Of a stretch of 18,440 nt of DNA, positions 7,841-16,537 are shown piece by piece. This DNA comes from an uncultured Gammaproteobacteria bacterium (GTDB lineage: Bacteria > Pseudomonadota > Gammaproteobacteria > Pseudomonadales > DT-91), in contig CAKMZU010000019.1 in assembly GCA_929200485.1 (NCBI GenBank), forward strand, positions 1,875 through 20,314. The letters are read 5' to 3'. Every line of letters starts with the position of its first letter. The first letter of the stretch is position 1. Below the pieces are notes generated by a model. The model did not search any database and was not told the origin of the DNA. It worked only from the letters and a program-made list of their open reading frames with translations. The position numbers and the translations under genes were made by a program.

Positions 7841-8746
7841 CTATCGTATTTTTTTTAACAAGCGCGACGGATGCCAAAAGTAAAGCATGATTTTAGCTTG
7901 GGCTATTTTGTTCACTCGAATGCTAGCTGGCCAAGTTTTCACAGGGTGTTCTGCCAGCTTCACGCTATACTCAGTACTCTCGATACAATTTTCACCAGAA
8001 CCATCATGGCCAATATTCTGAGTTAAGGACTGCATGGGACTTAAACACAACCCTTTGCGTTCGAAAAGCGTACTGTACCAGAATACTGCCCAAGTATTAA
8101 GATTGCCTTTAGCATTGTGCTTAACCTGACGCCAAAAGTTCGCAGGGCTATAAAGGTTGAAGCGCAGAATATCGCTTATTCCCCAGCGACTAATCAGATC
8201 ATCAGGGTCTTTGGTAAAATACCCCCAACGATCTTGCCAAGTCGCCCACCCCCAGCAATTCATCTGTGTTGAAAAGAAACACCCTGCATTAGCATAACTA
8301 TTGTTAGCATCATTTTGTCTTGAAGAGACTTTCATTGGATAATTCCAGCCAGATATATGCCAAACCCTTTCCTGCTCTTGATATCGCTCTAAAGCCTCGT
8401 TCATAAACTCAAGGAAATGAGGAGCAACGACGACATCATCCTCAAGCACAATAACCCGCTCATACTCATTGATAACCGCTGTCACTCCGCTTTGAATGGA
8501 TTGTGCCAAACCCAAATTTTTCGGTTGTTCATGAATGGTTACGGATTTAAACCCGGTGATTGTTCGAAGATACTGCCTGAGCACAACAACGGCCGGTTCA
8601 TCGTCCAATGTTTTAGGCCCATCCGAATAAATAATCAACTGACTTTCAGCCGCCAGCCGATTGGATTGAAGTGCCGTGAGGGTGAGCCTGGCATGCTCTA
8701 ACCGGTTATAAACAAATAACACGATTGGCGCTAATCGTCGGCTCAT
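7841..8746 (-). CDS. Glycosyltransferase, GT2/GT-A-like, specificity unknown
   Basis: The 301-residue protein has a GT-A fold start (APIVLFVYNRLEHARLTLTAL, then a LIIYSDGPK strand). Its metal and nucleotide-sugar binding acidic motif is EDDVVV at 102-107. The aromatic motif CWGWATWQDRWGYF (164-177) is typical of sugar transferases found in capsule and O-antigen clusters. It likely transfers a sugar from a nucleotide donor in the cytoplasm; neither donor nor acceptor can be read from the sequence. There is no signal peptide or clear membrane segment. It lies 22 bases ahead of cbiB on the same strand, an odd place for a glycan gene. It may be a neighbour by chance sharing a promoter. No convincing ribosome binding site precedes the ATG, and the upstream 267 bases hold the second palindromic element. 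Confidence 0.88.
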   Translation of the reverse strand: MSRRLAPIVLFVYNRLEHARLTLTALQSNRLAAESQLIIYSDGPKTLDDEPAVVVLRQYLRTITGFKSVTIHEQPKNLGLAQSIQSGVTAVINEYERVIVLEDDVVVAPHFLEFMNEALERYQEQERVWHISGWNYPMKVSSRQNDANNSYANAGCFFSTQMNCWGWATWQDRWGYFTKDPDDLISRWGISDILRFNLYSPANFWRQVKHNAKGNLNTWAVFWYSTLFERKGLCLSPMQSLTQNIGHDGSGENCIESTEYSVKLAEHPVKTWPASIRVNKIAQAKIMLYFWHPSRLLKKIR

Positions 8747-8887
8747 AATATTGGTTCTATTTGAATTTTATGACAATAAGAATAGAGCAAAAATGACCAA
8801 ATTCGATTTCATAAAGTTTTAGAGTCAGATTAAGTTAAAATAGGAGCAGCCATTCTCAACGCCCACCATCGCCTGACGCATCACTAA

Positions 8888-8943
8888 CACCCTTCGACTA
8901 GCTCAGGCTGCGCAGATTAACTACCCACCCTTTTATCAAGGGT
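8888..8943. repeat. Degenerate relative of the 2125-2208 palindrome
   Basis: Bases 8888-8914 carry the same core as the first palindrome (CACCCTTCGACTAGCTCAGG). The expected opposite arm is badly decayed: only ATCAAGGGTCA near 8936-8946 resembles it. A small perfect hairpin, ACCCTT-5 bases-AAGGGT, spans 8927-8943. The element lies between the 3' end of gltS and the 5' end of the glycosyltransferase gene. Confidence 0.6.
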
Positions 8944-9013
8944 CAGCAACTTTTTGAATCAATGAATCAGGCGGCCGTCCGAGCCGAATAGTTCACAAGA
9001 AGAATTATCCATG

Positions 9014-10225
9014 CTAGAACCCATTAGGCAGGAATGAGAGGAAAGATTTAAGAACAATGGTATTCGCAATATCGATGAAAAATGCACCGACCAAAGGGAC
9101 AATAAGAAACGCTTTTGTTGACGGCCCAAACTTTGCCGTTAATGATGACATATTGCCAATAGCCACGGGAGTTGCACCAAGCCCCAGTCCCACAAGACCC
9201 GAACTGATAATGGCAGCATCATAATCTTTACCCAGCATACGGAACACGACAAAAACCGTGAAAAATACGATTAAAACAACCTGCACAGCGATTAGAACAC
9301 TCATCTGCAACAAATGATACGAAAAGGTCGAAAACTTAATAGCAATCAAGCTCATGGCCAAAAACACTTCAAGGCTCACCCCATTGGTTATATCAATGGC
9401 CTCATCATTGATTTCTCGATTAAAGAGTTCTAATCCATTAGTAATGATGATGGCAACCAACATCACAGCAACAAAGTTTGGCAAAAGCACACCAAAAGTA
9501 ACAAGATACTCATTTAAATAAACACCCACGGAGACAGCAATTGACACCATCAATAAGGCTTTAAGCATGTCATCCAATGAGGGTAACAACTGCATATTGG
9601 GAATATGTAACGCAGCCATCTCTTTATCAGTCGGAAGATGATTCGGTTGCAGTTGATGACGATTGATCAGCCAGGTTGCCAGCGGACAGCCGACAAGCCC
9701 ACCTAGCACCAAACCAAAAGTTGCAAATGAAATACCGATGGATTCAGCATAGAGAAAACCTTGCCGAGTTGCCTCTTGACCCCAGGCGATGGCGGTACCA
9801 TGACCACCTGCCAAGGGAATAGAACCGGCAAAGAGCCCATGAACCGGTTCATCGCCAAATAAATAACAAATAGAAACGCCAGTCACATTCTGAATCACCA
9901 GTAGAATCACTGCTGGAATGAGCAGTAAAACCAGACTTCTGCCACCAGCAATTAATACTTTAATCTTTGCACTTAGCCCTACTGAAGCAAAGAACACAAG
10001 CAACAGAATATTCCGCAGCTCCATATTAAAATCTAAAGAGATCCATTGATAGCTTTCTGCAATGCCAAAGAGCGCACTAAACAACAACCCGCCAGTGACT
10101 GCTTTAGGGATATTACTTTTTTCGAGAAAGGGAAAATACTGGTTAATTCGAGCACCAATAAATATGGCCACAATACTCAATATAAAAAAGTTTATTCCAC
10201 TAATAGACAAAAGCATAAGCTGCAC
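9014..10225 (-). CDS. gltS: Sodium/glutamate symporter
   Basis: GltS brings glutamate into the cell with sodium across the inner membrane. The 403-residue protein is almost wholly hydrophobic with about ten to twelve membrane segments. It shows the family's two re-entrant, glycine-rich loops: SIPLAGGHGTAIAWG at 135-149 and GLVGLGLGATPVAIGNM near 345. I chose the GTG start at 10225 because AAGG lies 7 bases upstream. The ATG three codons later (10216) is 16 bases from that site. The gene is alone on its strand and diverges from the exported-protein gene at 10417, sharing a 191-base upstream region. No substrate-specific regulator is nearby. Confidence 0.95.
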   Translation of the reverse strand: MQLMLLSISGINFFILSIVAIFIGARINQYFPFLEKSNIPKAVTGGLLFSALFGIAESYQWISLDFNMELRNILLLVFFASVGLSAKIKVLIAGGRSLVLLLIPAVILLVIQNVTGVSICYLFGDEPVHGLFAGSIPLAGGHGTAIAWGQEATRQGFLYAESIGISFATFGLVLGGLVGCPLATWLINRHQLQPNHLPTDKEMAALHIPNMQLLPSLDDMLKALLMVSIAVSVGVYLNEYLVTFGVLLPNFVAVMLVAIIITNGLELFNREINDEAIDITNGVSLEVFLAMSLIAIKFSTFSYHLLQMSVLIAVQVVLIVFFTVFVVFRMLGKDYDAAIISSGLVGLGLGATPVAIGNMSSLTAKFGPSTKAFLIVPLVGAFFIDIANTIVLKSFLSFLPNGF

Positions 10226-10416
10226 TCAATAACCTTATTCGGGCAAATTTGACCGTAAGTTTGAATAAAAGTTATCAGGTAATGAACTTTTTTTAATACT
10301 TGACAACAAGAAAAATCGACACAAAACAATCAAAAATATCTATGTTATAGCTTTTAAACAGGGAACTATCAAAGAATTAAATTTATCTAAAGAAGGTTAA
10401 ACAAAGGCAGAAAAGC

Positions 10417-11643
10417 ATGATACATATCCGCTTCACATCGCTAATGTTCATAACATTTTCTTTCATTAACCTGCTTGCTAATCCATCTTGGTCAAACGAG
10501 GCCAGTATTCATTACCGAGTAACCTGGGGCAGCCCAAATCTAAACGAATATGCGGGAAAAATATTCGAGATTAAAAAAAATGACACAGCAAGTATCCTTG
10601 TATTTTCTTCACATAATATTCTGTTATTGGATCAACAAGGCAATATCAATAAAAACGTTCCTGCTGCACATTATTCCATGCGTTTTAGAGACGGTATCCG
10701 ATTAACTGAAGAACTATTTTTAGCCTTGTACTCATCAGAAGATGCGAATAAGAACATCAGTCAATTGATTCTATTTAATACAGATAAATTTATGACACAA
10801 AAGTCCATTACACTGCCTGAGATATTCACCTCAGCAAAAATTATTGATGATTATAATGGCAACTATTTTATCCTTGGGAACAATAGTCACAGGAAAACAA
10901 GACTCTACGTAATGAACTCACAACTAGCCAGGGTGGAACATCTTCTCAGTCGAAGTCACCAGGCGTTGCTAGATGGAACCACATTAGTTGATGGCTTCTT
11001 GAATAAAAAGAAAAAAGCATTATTGCTGGTCACCACCCTTGACAGTGAGCCAGATGCTTATTTTCATAAAATTCCTATCAACAACCCCCAAAAAAGTGTA
11101 ACCCAAAAAAAGCTCCGCCTCCCCAACGCACATATCACATCTACTAATGGGCTACCCAATATCAAAGCAACCTTTTTAAATGGCAAGCTTGTGCTATTAA
11201 CAGATACCCAATCCAATCCATCACACTCCACCCAGCAACAACTCATTTTTTTCAATGATAAATATGTACCCGAAAAGTCGATACGTTTATTAAACAGTGC
11301 ACGCTTTGGTTCCGACCTGTCAATATCAAGTAACAATACGCTAATGGTTGCCTGTGAAAGCAAAGGGGGACATGGCATGATCGCAGAAATTAATGAGCAT
11401 GGAGAAACGACCTTCGAATGGATAAGTATTAACGAAAAACAGTGGTCACCCGCGACAACTGTGATCAAAACAGAATCCGGATATATCGCAGCACTTGAAA
11501 CTGCGTTTTCAAAAAAGCATCAAAATAAAGGTACTCGCGGCATCAGCCTGATTAAACTCACTAAACGCCCTGCAGAAATCTCAGTTGCAAACAAGGAGGC
11601 TCAGCTGTCAAAAACTGAACGTAACAATTCTCATTTATTCTAA
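10417..11643 (+). CDS. Unrecognised exported protein, possibly a beta-propeller, ahead of type I secretion genes
   Basis: I cannot place this 408-residue protein in a named family. Residues 1-26 form a signal peptide (MIHIRFTSLMFITFSFINLL, cleavage likely after PSWS or nearby), so it is periplasmic or surface-exposed. The rest is rich in short beta strands in a loose repeat: a hydrophobic strand pair, then a phrase like LLLDQQGNI, LFNTDKFMTQKSITL, YVMNSQLARVEHL or FFNDKYVPEKSIRLL. This pattern suggests a propeller of several blades, but the repeats are too divergent to be certain. The C-terminal 30 residues are polar. AAGG 9 bases before the ATG supports the start. It precedes the TolC-like gene by 72 bases on the same strand, with no clear terminator between, so it may belong to the secretion operon. 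Confidence 0.82.
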   Translation: MIHIRFTSLMFITFSFINLLANPSWSNEASIHYRVTWGSPNLNEYAGKIFEIKKNDTASILVFSSHNILLLDQQGNINKNVPAAHYSMRFRDGIRLTEELFLALYSSEDANKNISQLILFNTDKFMTQKSITLPEIFTSAKIIDDYNGNYFILGNNSHRKTRLYVMNSQLARVEHLLSRSHQALLDGTTLVDGFLNKKKKALLLVTTLDSEPDAYFHKIPINNPQKSVTQKKLRLPNAHITSTNGLPNIKATFLNGKLVLLTDTQSNPSHSTQQQLIFFNDKYVPEKSIRLLNSARFGSDLSISSNNTLMVACESKGGHGMIAEINEHGETTFEWISINEKQWSPATTVIKTESGYIAALETAFSKKHQNKGTRGISLIKLTKRPAEISVANKEAQLSKTERNNSHLF

Positions 11644-11694
11644 ACTCGTCAATTTCTTGAACTTCAGGCGTCTAACTTCTATAACTATACCACC

Positions 11695-11704
11695 TTTTTT
11701 TTTT
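11695..11704 (+). repeat. Run of ten T immediately upstream of the outer membrane channel gene
   Basis: Ten consecutive T residues end 11 bases before the ATG at 11716, close to where a ribosome binding site would lie; only GGA at 11708-11710 remains as a weak one. No stem precedes the run, so it does not look like an ordinary intrinsic terminator. Confidence 0.7.
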
Positions 11705-11715
11705 ACTGGACGCTT

Positions 11716-13035
11716 ATGGATGTTGCGTACATGGCATGGAATAGATCCTCAATAAAAAGCCGTCTGTTGATGACAGTCTGTCTACCATTTTTGTGCTACA
11801 GCCCAATCACGTTAGCTAAATCACTGCAGGAATTAGTTACCACTGCCATTACCAATCACCCGTCAATTCAAAGCGCCCTTGCTCAAACCAAAGCCGCTGA
11901 ACAAGAAAAAAAATCTGCGCTTTGGCAGTTTTATCCCACCCCGTCTATTGGTGCACAAACGGCCGTCTCAAACGGTGACAATCCTAACTTTCAGGGAGAT
12001 GCAATGGTATTCACCATAGGCATTGACCAGCCAATCTGGCAGGGTGGCCGGCGATTCGCCGAATATAACCAAGCCAAGATCGACATCAAGATTTCAAAAG
12101 CAAAGATGGTTCAAGTGCAATACGACATCGCCTTTGAGTTGATCGATACTTACGGCAAATGGCTAGCCGCTCACATGAAACTTGAGGCTTATGAAATCAG
12201 CATAGAAAAACACGAAAAATTATTAAATCGTGTGGAAAACCGAGCCAAGATAGGTGTATCCAACCATGGCGACATCGATCTGGCGCTTTCAAGGCTTGAG
12301 GCAACAAAATCCCTATATCTGAATGCACAATTCGAAGAATCCAGCGCTGTTTCTTCGCTTATCGAACTTATAAACGAAGAGATTACCTCAGACCAGCTTG
12401 CGCAAAATATTAAAGCCCCTATTACCTCAACCGATAATTTTAATACCCAGTTAGAAAAATCCTTATCAAGCCATCCCGGGATGCATTTAGTTCGACTGGA
12501 GGCACAAAAAGCAGAAAAAGCGATCAGTTCGAGTAAGGCGTCACTATGGCCTGATGTCTCTCTGCGCATCGAACAACAGGTTGGGCATTTTGCCATCAAA
12601 GACTCGCCCTCCTCAACGACATTACTTTTAGGAATTAAAAGCCAGTTTGGTGCCGGTCTATCGGCATTTTCTGATATCAAATCAGATACGGCCAGACTAC
12701 GCTCATCTAAAATGGATGTCGAAAGCAAAAAGCGCCAAATCAAACAAACGGTAGTTGAATCGCATATTTCTGAGCGCTCGCTTCGCTCTCGGATCAAAGC
12801 TGCAGGGATCACACTTGATGCCGCTGAAAAAGTTTTTGATTCTTATTCACGCCAGTTTTTAGCAGGAAGAAAATCCTGGTTAGAACTAATGAATTCACTC
12901 CGAGAAATGACTGCGGATAAAGTCGAACTTGCCGATTTATCAGCAGCATTAGTGGTGACCAGCAGCCGACTGGATATTTATGTCAACGGGCTATCAGCCT
13001 ATTTCGCCAATCCTAAGGATGTTGAAAAAGAATGA
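11716..13035 (+). CDS. TolC-family outer membrane channel of a type I secretion system
   Basis: This 439-residue protein should form the trimeric outer membrane channel-tunnel through which the ABC transporter exports its cargo. A signal peptide covers about residues 1-34 (basic start, RLLMTVCLPFLCYSPITLA). It is followed by the family start SLQELVTTAITNHPSIQSALAQTKAAEQEKKSA and YPTPSIGAQTAVS. The internal duplication of outer-membrane efflux proteins is visible: helical stretches around 100-220 and again around 245-420, the second starting at SLSSHPGMHLVRLEAQKAEKAI. DQPIWQGGRR near 100 fits the family's strand region. The first ATG has only a weak GGA ahead of it, and the ATG at 11731 is an alternative. 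Its stop overlaps the ABC gene start by 4 bases (ATGA), which implies coupled translation. It most resembles LapE/AggA-like channels of adhesin exporters; that subgroup is inferred. Confidence 0.93.
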   Translation: MDVAYMAWNRSSIKSRLLMTVCLPFLCYSPITLAKSLQELVTTAITNHPSIQSALAQTKAAEQEKKSALWQFYPTPSIGAQTAVSNGDNPNFQGDAMVFTIGIDQPIWQGGRRFAEYNQAKIDIKISKAKMVQVQYDIAFELIDTYGKWLAAHMKLEAYEISIEKHEKLLNRVENRAKIGVSNHGDIDLALSRLEATKSLYLNAQFEESSAVSSLIELINEEITSDQLAQNIKAPITSTDNFNTQLEKSLSSHPGMHLVRLEAQKAEKAISSSKASLWPDVSLRIEQQVGHFAIKDSPSSTTLLLGIKSQFGAGLSAFSDIKSDTARLRSSKMDVESKKRQIKQTVVESHISERSLRSRIKAAGITLDAAEKVFDSYSRQFLAGRKSWLELMNSLREMTADKVELADLSAALVVTSSRLDIYVNGLSAYFANPKDVEKE

Positions 13036-15113
13036 GCGACTCCACACCATTAGTGGCAAGCATTGCTCGCATTGCCCAACTACAAAATCAAAGTATCGAT
13101 CGTATCTCTCTTAAGGAAACCGCGGATCTTGCAATCAAAGAGGCTAACCCTCAAGACCAGATAAAATGCTTATGCAAAGAGCTCACGTTAAGCGGCTATA
13201 AATGGCTTAACCAGGTCGATCAGAGCCAGCTGCCTGTGCTCTATTATGCAGCAGGAATATGGGGCGTTGTTCGAGGAAAAAATGCCAAAGACGAATGGGT
13301 ATTGGAAACCTACGATGAAGGATCTAATCAATGGATAGAAACGACAGATGAAAACTTAACGGATTATCTGTTAGTTCATATCAATACCGCGAAAAAATTT
13401 CTTTTAGATGATAGTCATGTATTTCAGATGGTTAAAGAAGAAATTTTTTCTCAAAAGAAAATATTAGCTGAGATTATTATTGCCAGCATTGTGATTAACA
13501 CTGTCGCCCTGGCGTCTTCATTTTACACCATGCAGGTATATGACAGGGTTGTTCCAACCGGATCAAGCCAAACCTTGTTAGTATTAACGCTTGGGGTATT
13601 TATTGCTGTTCTATACGAACTGGCAACTAAAAAAATACGTGGCAATCTGACGTTAAAACTCGTCAACGCTATTGATAAAAAACTTGCCACCAATGTGTAT
13701 AACCGGTTTCTATCTATCCGCCTGGATCAATTACCCAAAAATGTTGGGACAACCGCGGGACAAATCAAAGGCTATGAAACGGTTAGGAATTTTCTGGCAA
13801 CCATTACCAGCTACCTTATTGTGGATCTCCCATTCGCTTTTCTTTTTTGCGGAGTTATCTTTTTTATCGCAAGCGAATTAGCATACATTCCTCTATGCTT
13901 TTTCGTTCTCGGCATAAGTATTGGTCTATTTAACCGCAAACGTGTGTTACAACTCTCTAACCAAATGCGTGTTACGCAAAACCAAAGCACTGGCATTCTC
14001 GTTGAATCAATCGAAGGCGCTGAGACCATTAAATCCGGTCAGGCAGGCTGGCGTATGCTCGGTCGCTGGCTAAATATCACCGACCAAGCCAGACACAATG
14101 ATATTCGCTTAAAAAAAATCAGTGAAGCATCGCAATATATTATTCAATCTGCCCAGCAGCTATCCTATGTTTTTTTAATCGCTTCAGGCGCCTTAATTAT
14201 TGGGCAAGGAGAATTAACCACGGGGGGGTTGATAGCCTGTAGTATTCTCTCCTCTCGTATTTTGGCACCCGTTGCAATGATCCCCAATCAAATTATGCAG
14301 TGGGGGCAGGTCAAATCCGCACTGATTGGACTCGACCAACTATGGGATCTTAAAGATGATCATCATGATATTGATACACCACTGGTGCCTGAAACCATCC
14401 GAGGTGATTTTGATTTTGAAGAGGTACTGGCTCAATACACCGACCAGCCTGCGCTGTCCATCAACGAACTCTCAATCAAAGCCGGTGAAAAAATTGGTAT
14501 TTTAGGTCCAGTAGGCGCAGGAAAAACAACACTGCTTCGTTTACTCTCAGGCATGTATAAGCCACAACAAGGTCGCATTCTGCTAGACAACATGGATTTA
14601 AGCCATATTGCCAAACCTATGCTGTCAGAACACACCGCATTTATTCAACAAGAAGCTCGGCTATTCGCCGGTTCGCTCCGTGAAAATCTTATCTTGGGGA
14701 TTATCGATCCCGGTGATGATGCCATTCTTAAAGCCGCTGAATTAACAGGGCTGTTGGAAAATGTGATTAAAAGCCACCCCGAAGGATTACATCAACCTAT
14801 TCATGAAGGTGGAACAGGTCTGTCCGGCGGTCAAAAGCAGTTAGTTAATTTAACTCGCTCCTTTCTTCGAGAGCCATCGATCTGGCTATTGGATGAACCT
14901 ACGGCCTCTATGGATAGAGGCCTTGAAATTCAAGTGACTAATGCCTTGCAACAAACCATTCAACCGAACCACACCCTCTTTCTTGTCACTCATAAGCTGG
15001 AAATGCTATCACTCACTGATCGCATTCTTTTTATCATGAAAAACAGAATTGTTCTTGATGGCCCCAAAGAGGATGTTCTCAAGAAGCTTCAGGCGGGTAA
15101 TCAAAAAGCATAA
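13032..15113 (+). CDS. Type I secretion ABC transporter with degenerate C39-like domain
   Basis: This inner-membrane exporter powers type I secretion (HlyB/LapB-like, 693 residues). Residues 1-125 match a C39 peptidase-like domain in position and pattern (LPVLYYAAGIWGVVRG, then WVLETYDEG). They lack the catalytic Cys near the start and the His, so the domain should bind cargo rather than cut it. Six membrane helices lie at about 144-425. In the ATPase domain the Walker A GPVGAGKTT is at 492-500, the Q-loop near 549, the signature LSGGQ at 597-601, Walker B IWLLDEP at 617-623 and the H-loop His at 654. All key residues are present, so it should be active. It starts inside the stop codon of the TolC-like gene and is followed after 170 bases by the adaptor gene. 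Confidence 0.95.
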   Translation: MSDSTPLVASIARIAQLQNQSIDRISLKETADLAIKEANPQDQIKCLCKELTLSGYKWLNQVDQSQLPVLYYAAGIWGVVRGKNAKDEWVLETYDEGSNQWIETTDENLTDYLLVHINTAKKFLLDDSHVFQMVKEEIFSQKKILAEIIIASIVINTVALASSFYTMQVYDRVVPTGSSQTLLVLTLGVFIAVLYELATKKIRGNLTLKLVNAIDKKLATNVYNRFLSIRLDQLPKNVGTTAGQIKGYETVRNFLATITSYLIVDLPFAFLFCGVIFFIASELAYIPLCFFVLGISIGLFNRKRVLQLSNQMRVTQNQSTGILVESIEGAETIKSGQAGWRMLGRWLNITDQARHNDIRLKKISEASQYIIQSAQQLSYVFLIASGALIIGQGELTTGGLIACSILSSRILAPVAMIPNQIMQWGQVKSALIGLDQLWDLKDDHHDIDTPLVPETIRGDFDFEEVLAQYTDQPALSINELSIKAGEKIGILGPVGAGKTTLLRLLSGMYKPQQGRILLDNMDLSHIAKPMLSEHTAFIQQEARLFAGSLRENLILGIIDPGDDAILKAAELTGLLENVIKSHPEGLHQPIHEGGTGLSGGQKQLVNLTRSFLREPSIWLLDEPTASMDRGLEIQVTNALQQTIQPNHTLFLVTHKLEMLSLTDRILFIMKNRIVLDGPKEDVLKKLQAGNQKA

Positions 15114-15136
15114 TGAATAGCGTATCGGCTCATAAC

Positions 15137-15151
15137 GTTTGTCAGACAAAC
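15137..15151. promoter_or_regulatory. Perfect inverted repeat between the ABC and adaptor genes
   Basis: GTTTGTCAGACAAAC is a perfect 7+7 palindrome around one central base, 24 bases after the ABC gene stop. A second, weaker pairing follows: CACCCT (15166-15171) with AGGGTG (15185-15190). No T tract follows either one. It may be a protein-binding site or an mRNA structure in the 170-base gap. Its function is unproven. Confidence 0.4.
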
Positions 15152-15283
15152 ACAGACATCAGGAACACCCTTCTCACAAGCAACAGGGTGAAAATCCAAG
15201 AGCCAATCTATCTTTTAGCATTTTCGTGAAGGCGGAAATATATTAGCTGTTAAACCGATTAACAAAGCGTAAAAGGCCACAGG

Positions 15284-16537
15284 ATGACTGAGCCAACAGA
15301 CCCAGGCATAAAACCAAATCAACTCCCTCTATCAACTGAAGCGGCTTCTTCGCCACAAAAGCAACTGACCATTGGGTCCTTTTGCCACGGTTTGAAAAAT
15401 AGTATTTCTATGACTGTTTGGCTATTCACGGGTCTAACCGCTTTTTTACTCTGGGCTGCTTTTTTTGAAATTGAACAGTCAGTCAGAGCCATGGGGCAGG
15501 TCATTCCAAGTGCCAGAACGCAGATTATTCAGGCTACCGATGGCGGTGTATTATTGGAAATTCTGGTTGAAGAAGGACAAACCGTTAAACAAGATCAACT
15601 CCTGGCCGTTCTTGAAAAAGATCGAGCCAATGCAGCCTATCAGGAAATTAAAGCACGTGTCATGTCATTGAAAGCCACCCTGATTCGCTGTGAAGCAGAG
15701 GTCAATAATCACCCGCCCGAATATCCTGAAAGTTTTTCTGCTTACCCGGATATTGTCAAAAGACAATTGGGATTTTATGACCAGAGAAAAAAAGCACTCG
15801 AAGATGAGGTTGCAACACACCAAAGCAATCTGCAACTGGCCAATAAAGAACTGACTATGAATAAAGCTTTATTTAAAACCGGTGATATTAGTCAGATTGA
15901 ATTGATGAAAAGCCAACGTCAAGTGACTGAGTTTAAGGGAAAACTCCTCGCGTCAAAAAACAAATACCTCTCAGAAGCAAGACAGGAAGCGGCTAAAGTC
16001 CAAGGTGATCTTGCAACCACAGAATTTAAGCTCAATGAAAAAAAGGATATTCTAGAGCATACCGAGTTACGTGCACCCGTTGATGGCACCGTAAAGTATC
16101 TACGATTTAACACCTTAGGCGGCGTATTAAAAGCAGGTGATGAATTAATGCAGATCACCCCAACTGAAAGCGGGATGATTCTGGAAACAAAAATTAACCC
16201 TGTCGACATTGCTCAGTTACATATCGGCCAATTAGCCAATGTTAAAATCGATGCGTTTGATTACACCACCTATGGTGGTCTTGATGGGACACTGATTTAT
16301 CTGAGTTCAGACACCTTGGCAGAGCAACAAAAAGAAGGGGATAAGTCAGCAAATTTCTACCGCGCTTACATTATGGTTCATAATGATAGCCTGCAAAGTA
16401 ACCCCAAACTCTCAGCAAATTCGCTCAAACCTGGAATGACAGCCACAGCAGACATTCGAACAAAAAACCGAACCGTATTGAAATATATCGTTAAACCTAT
16501 CGCCAGAGCTTTTGATGGGGCATTGAAACAACGTTGA
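15284..16537 (+). CDS. HlyD/LapC-family membrane fusion protein of the type I secretion system
   Basis: This periplasmic adaptor links the ABC transporter to the TolC-like channel. The 417-residue protein has a short cytoplasmic N-terminus and one membrane helix at about 42-62. The first half of the barrel-sandwich (lipoyl-like) domain is at about 80-112 (IIQATDGGVLLEILVEEGQTVKQDQLL, with the helix start after it). A long coiled-coil hairpin spans about 113-258, and the second lipoyl half is at about 261-292 (LRAPVDGTVKYL, VLKAGDEL). A beta-barrel region and the family tail LKPGMTATADI plus YIVKPIARAFDGALK complete it. AAGG 7 bases before the ATG supports the start. Order and strand place it in the same cluster as the channel and transporter. 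The 170-base gap may carry its own control. Confidence 0.95.
   Translation: MTEPTDPGIKPNQLPLSTEAASSPQKQLTIGSFCHGLKNSISMTVWLFTGLTAFLLWAAFFEIEQSVRAMGQVIPSARTQIIQATDGGVLLEILVEEGQTVKQDQLLAVLEKDRANAAYQEIKARVMSLKATLIRCEAEVNNHPPEYPESFSAYPDIVKRQLGFYDQRKKALEDEVATHQSNLQLANKELTMNKALFKTGDISQIELMKSQRQVTEFKGKLLASKNKYLSEARQEAAKVQGDLATTEFKLNEKKDILEHTELRAPVDGTVKYLRFNTLGGVLKAGDELMQITPTESGMILETKINPVDIAQLHIGQLANVKIDAFDYTTYGGLDGTLIYLSSDTLAEQQKEGDKSANFYRAYIMVHNDSLQSNPKLSANSLKPGMTATADIRTKNRTVLKYIVKPIARAFDGALKQR

Noticed and set aside
8747..9013. Possible cobalamin riboswitch ahead of the glycosyltransferase-cbiB-cobC operon
   Set aside because: The conserved GCCACTG-type box is not present on the relevant strand, and the region is mostly the decayed palindrome.
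10300..10351. TTGACA at 10300-10305 as a promoter for the exported-protein gene
   Set aside because: No acceptable -10 lies 16-18 bases downstream. The TGTTATAGC at 10343-10351 is too far away and stands alone.
12189..12812. Minus-strand open frame of 207 codons inside the TolC-like gene
   Set aside because: It lies wholly within a well-supported gene and has no family features.
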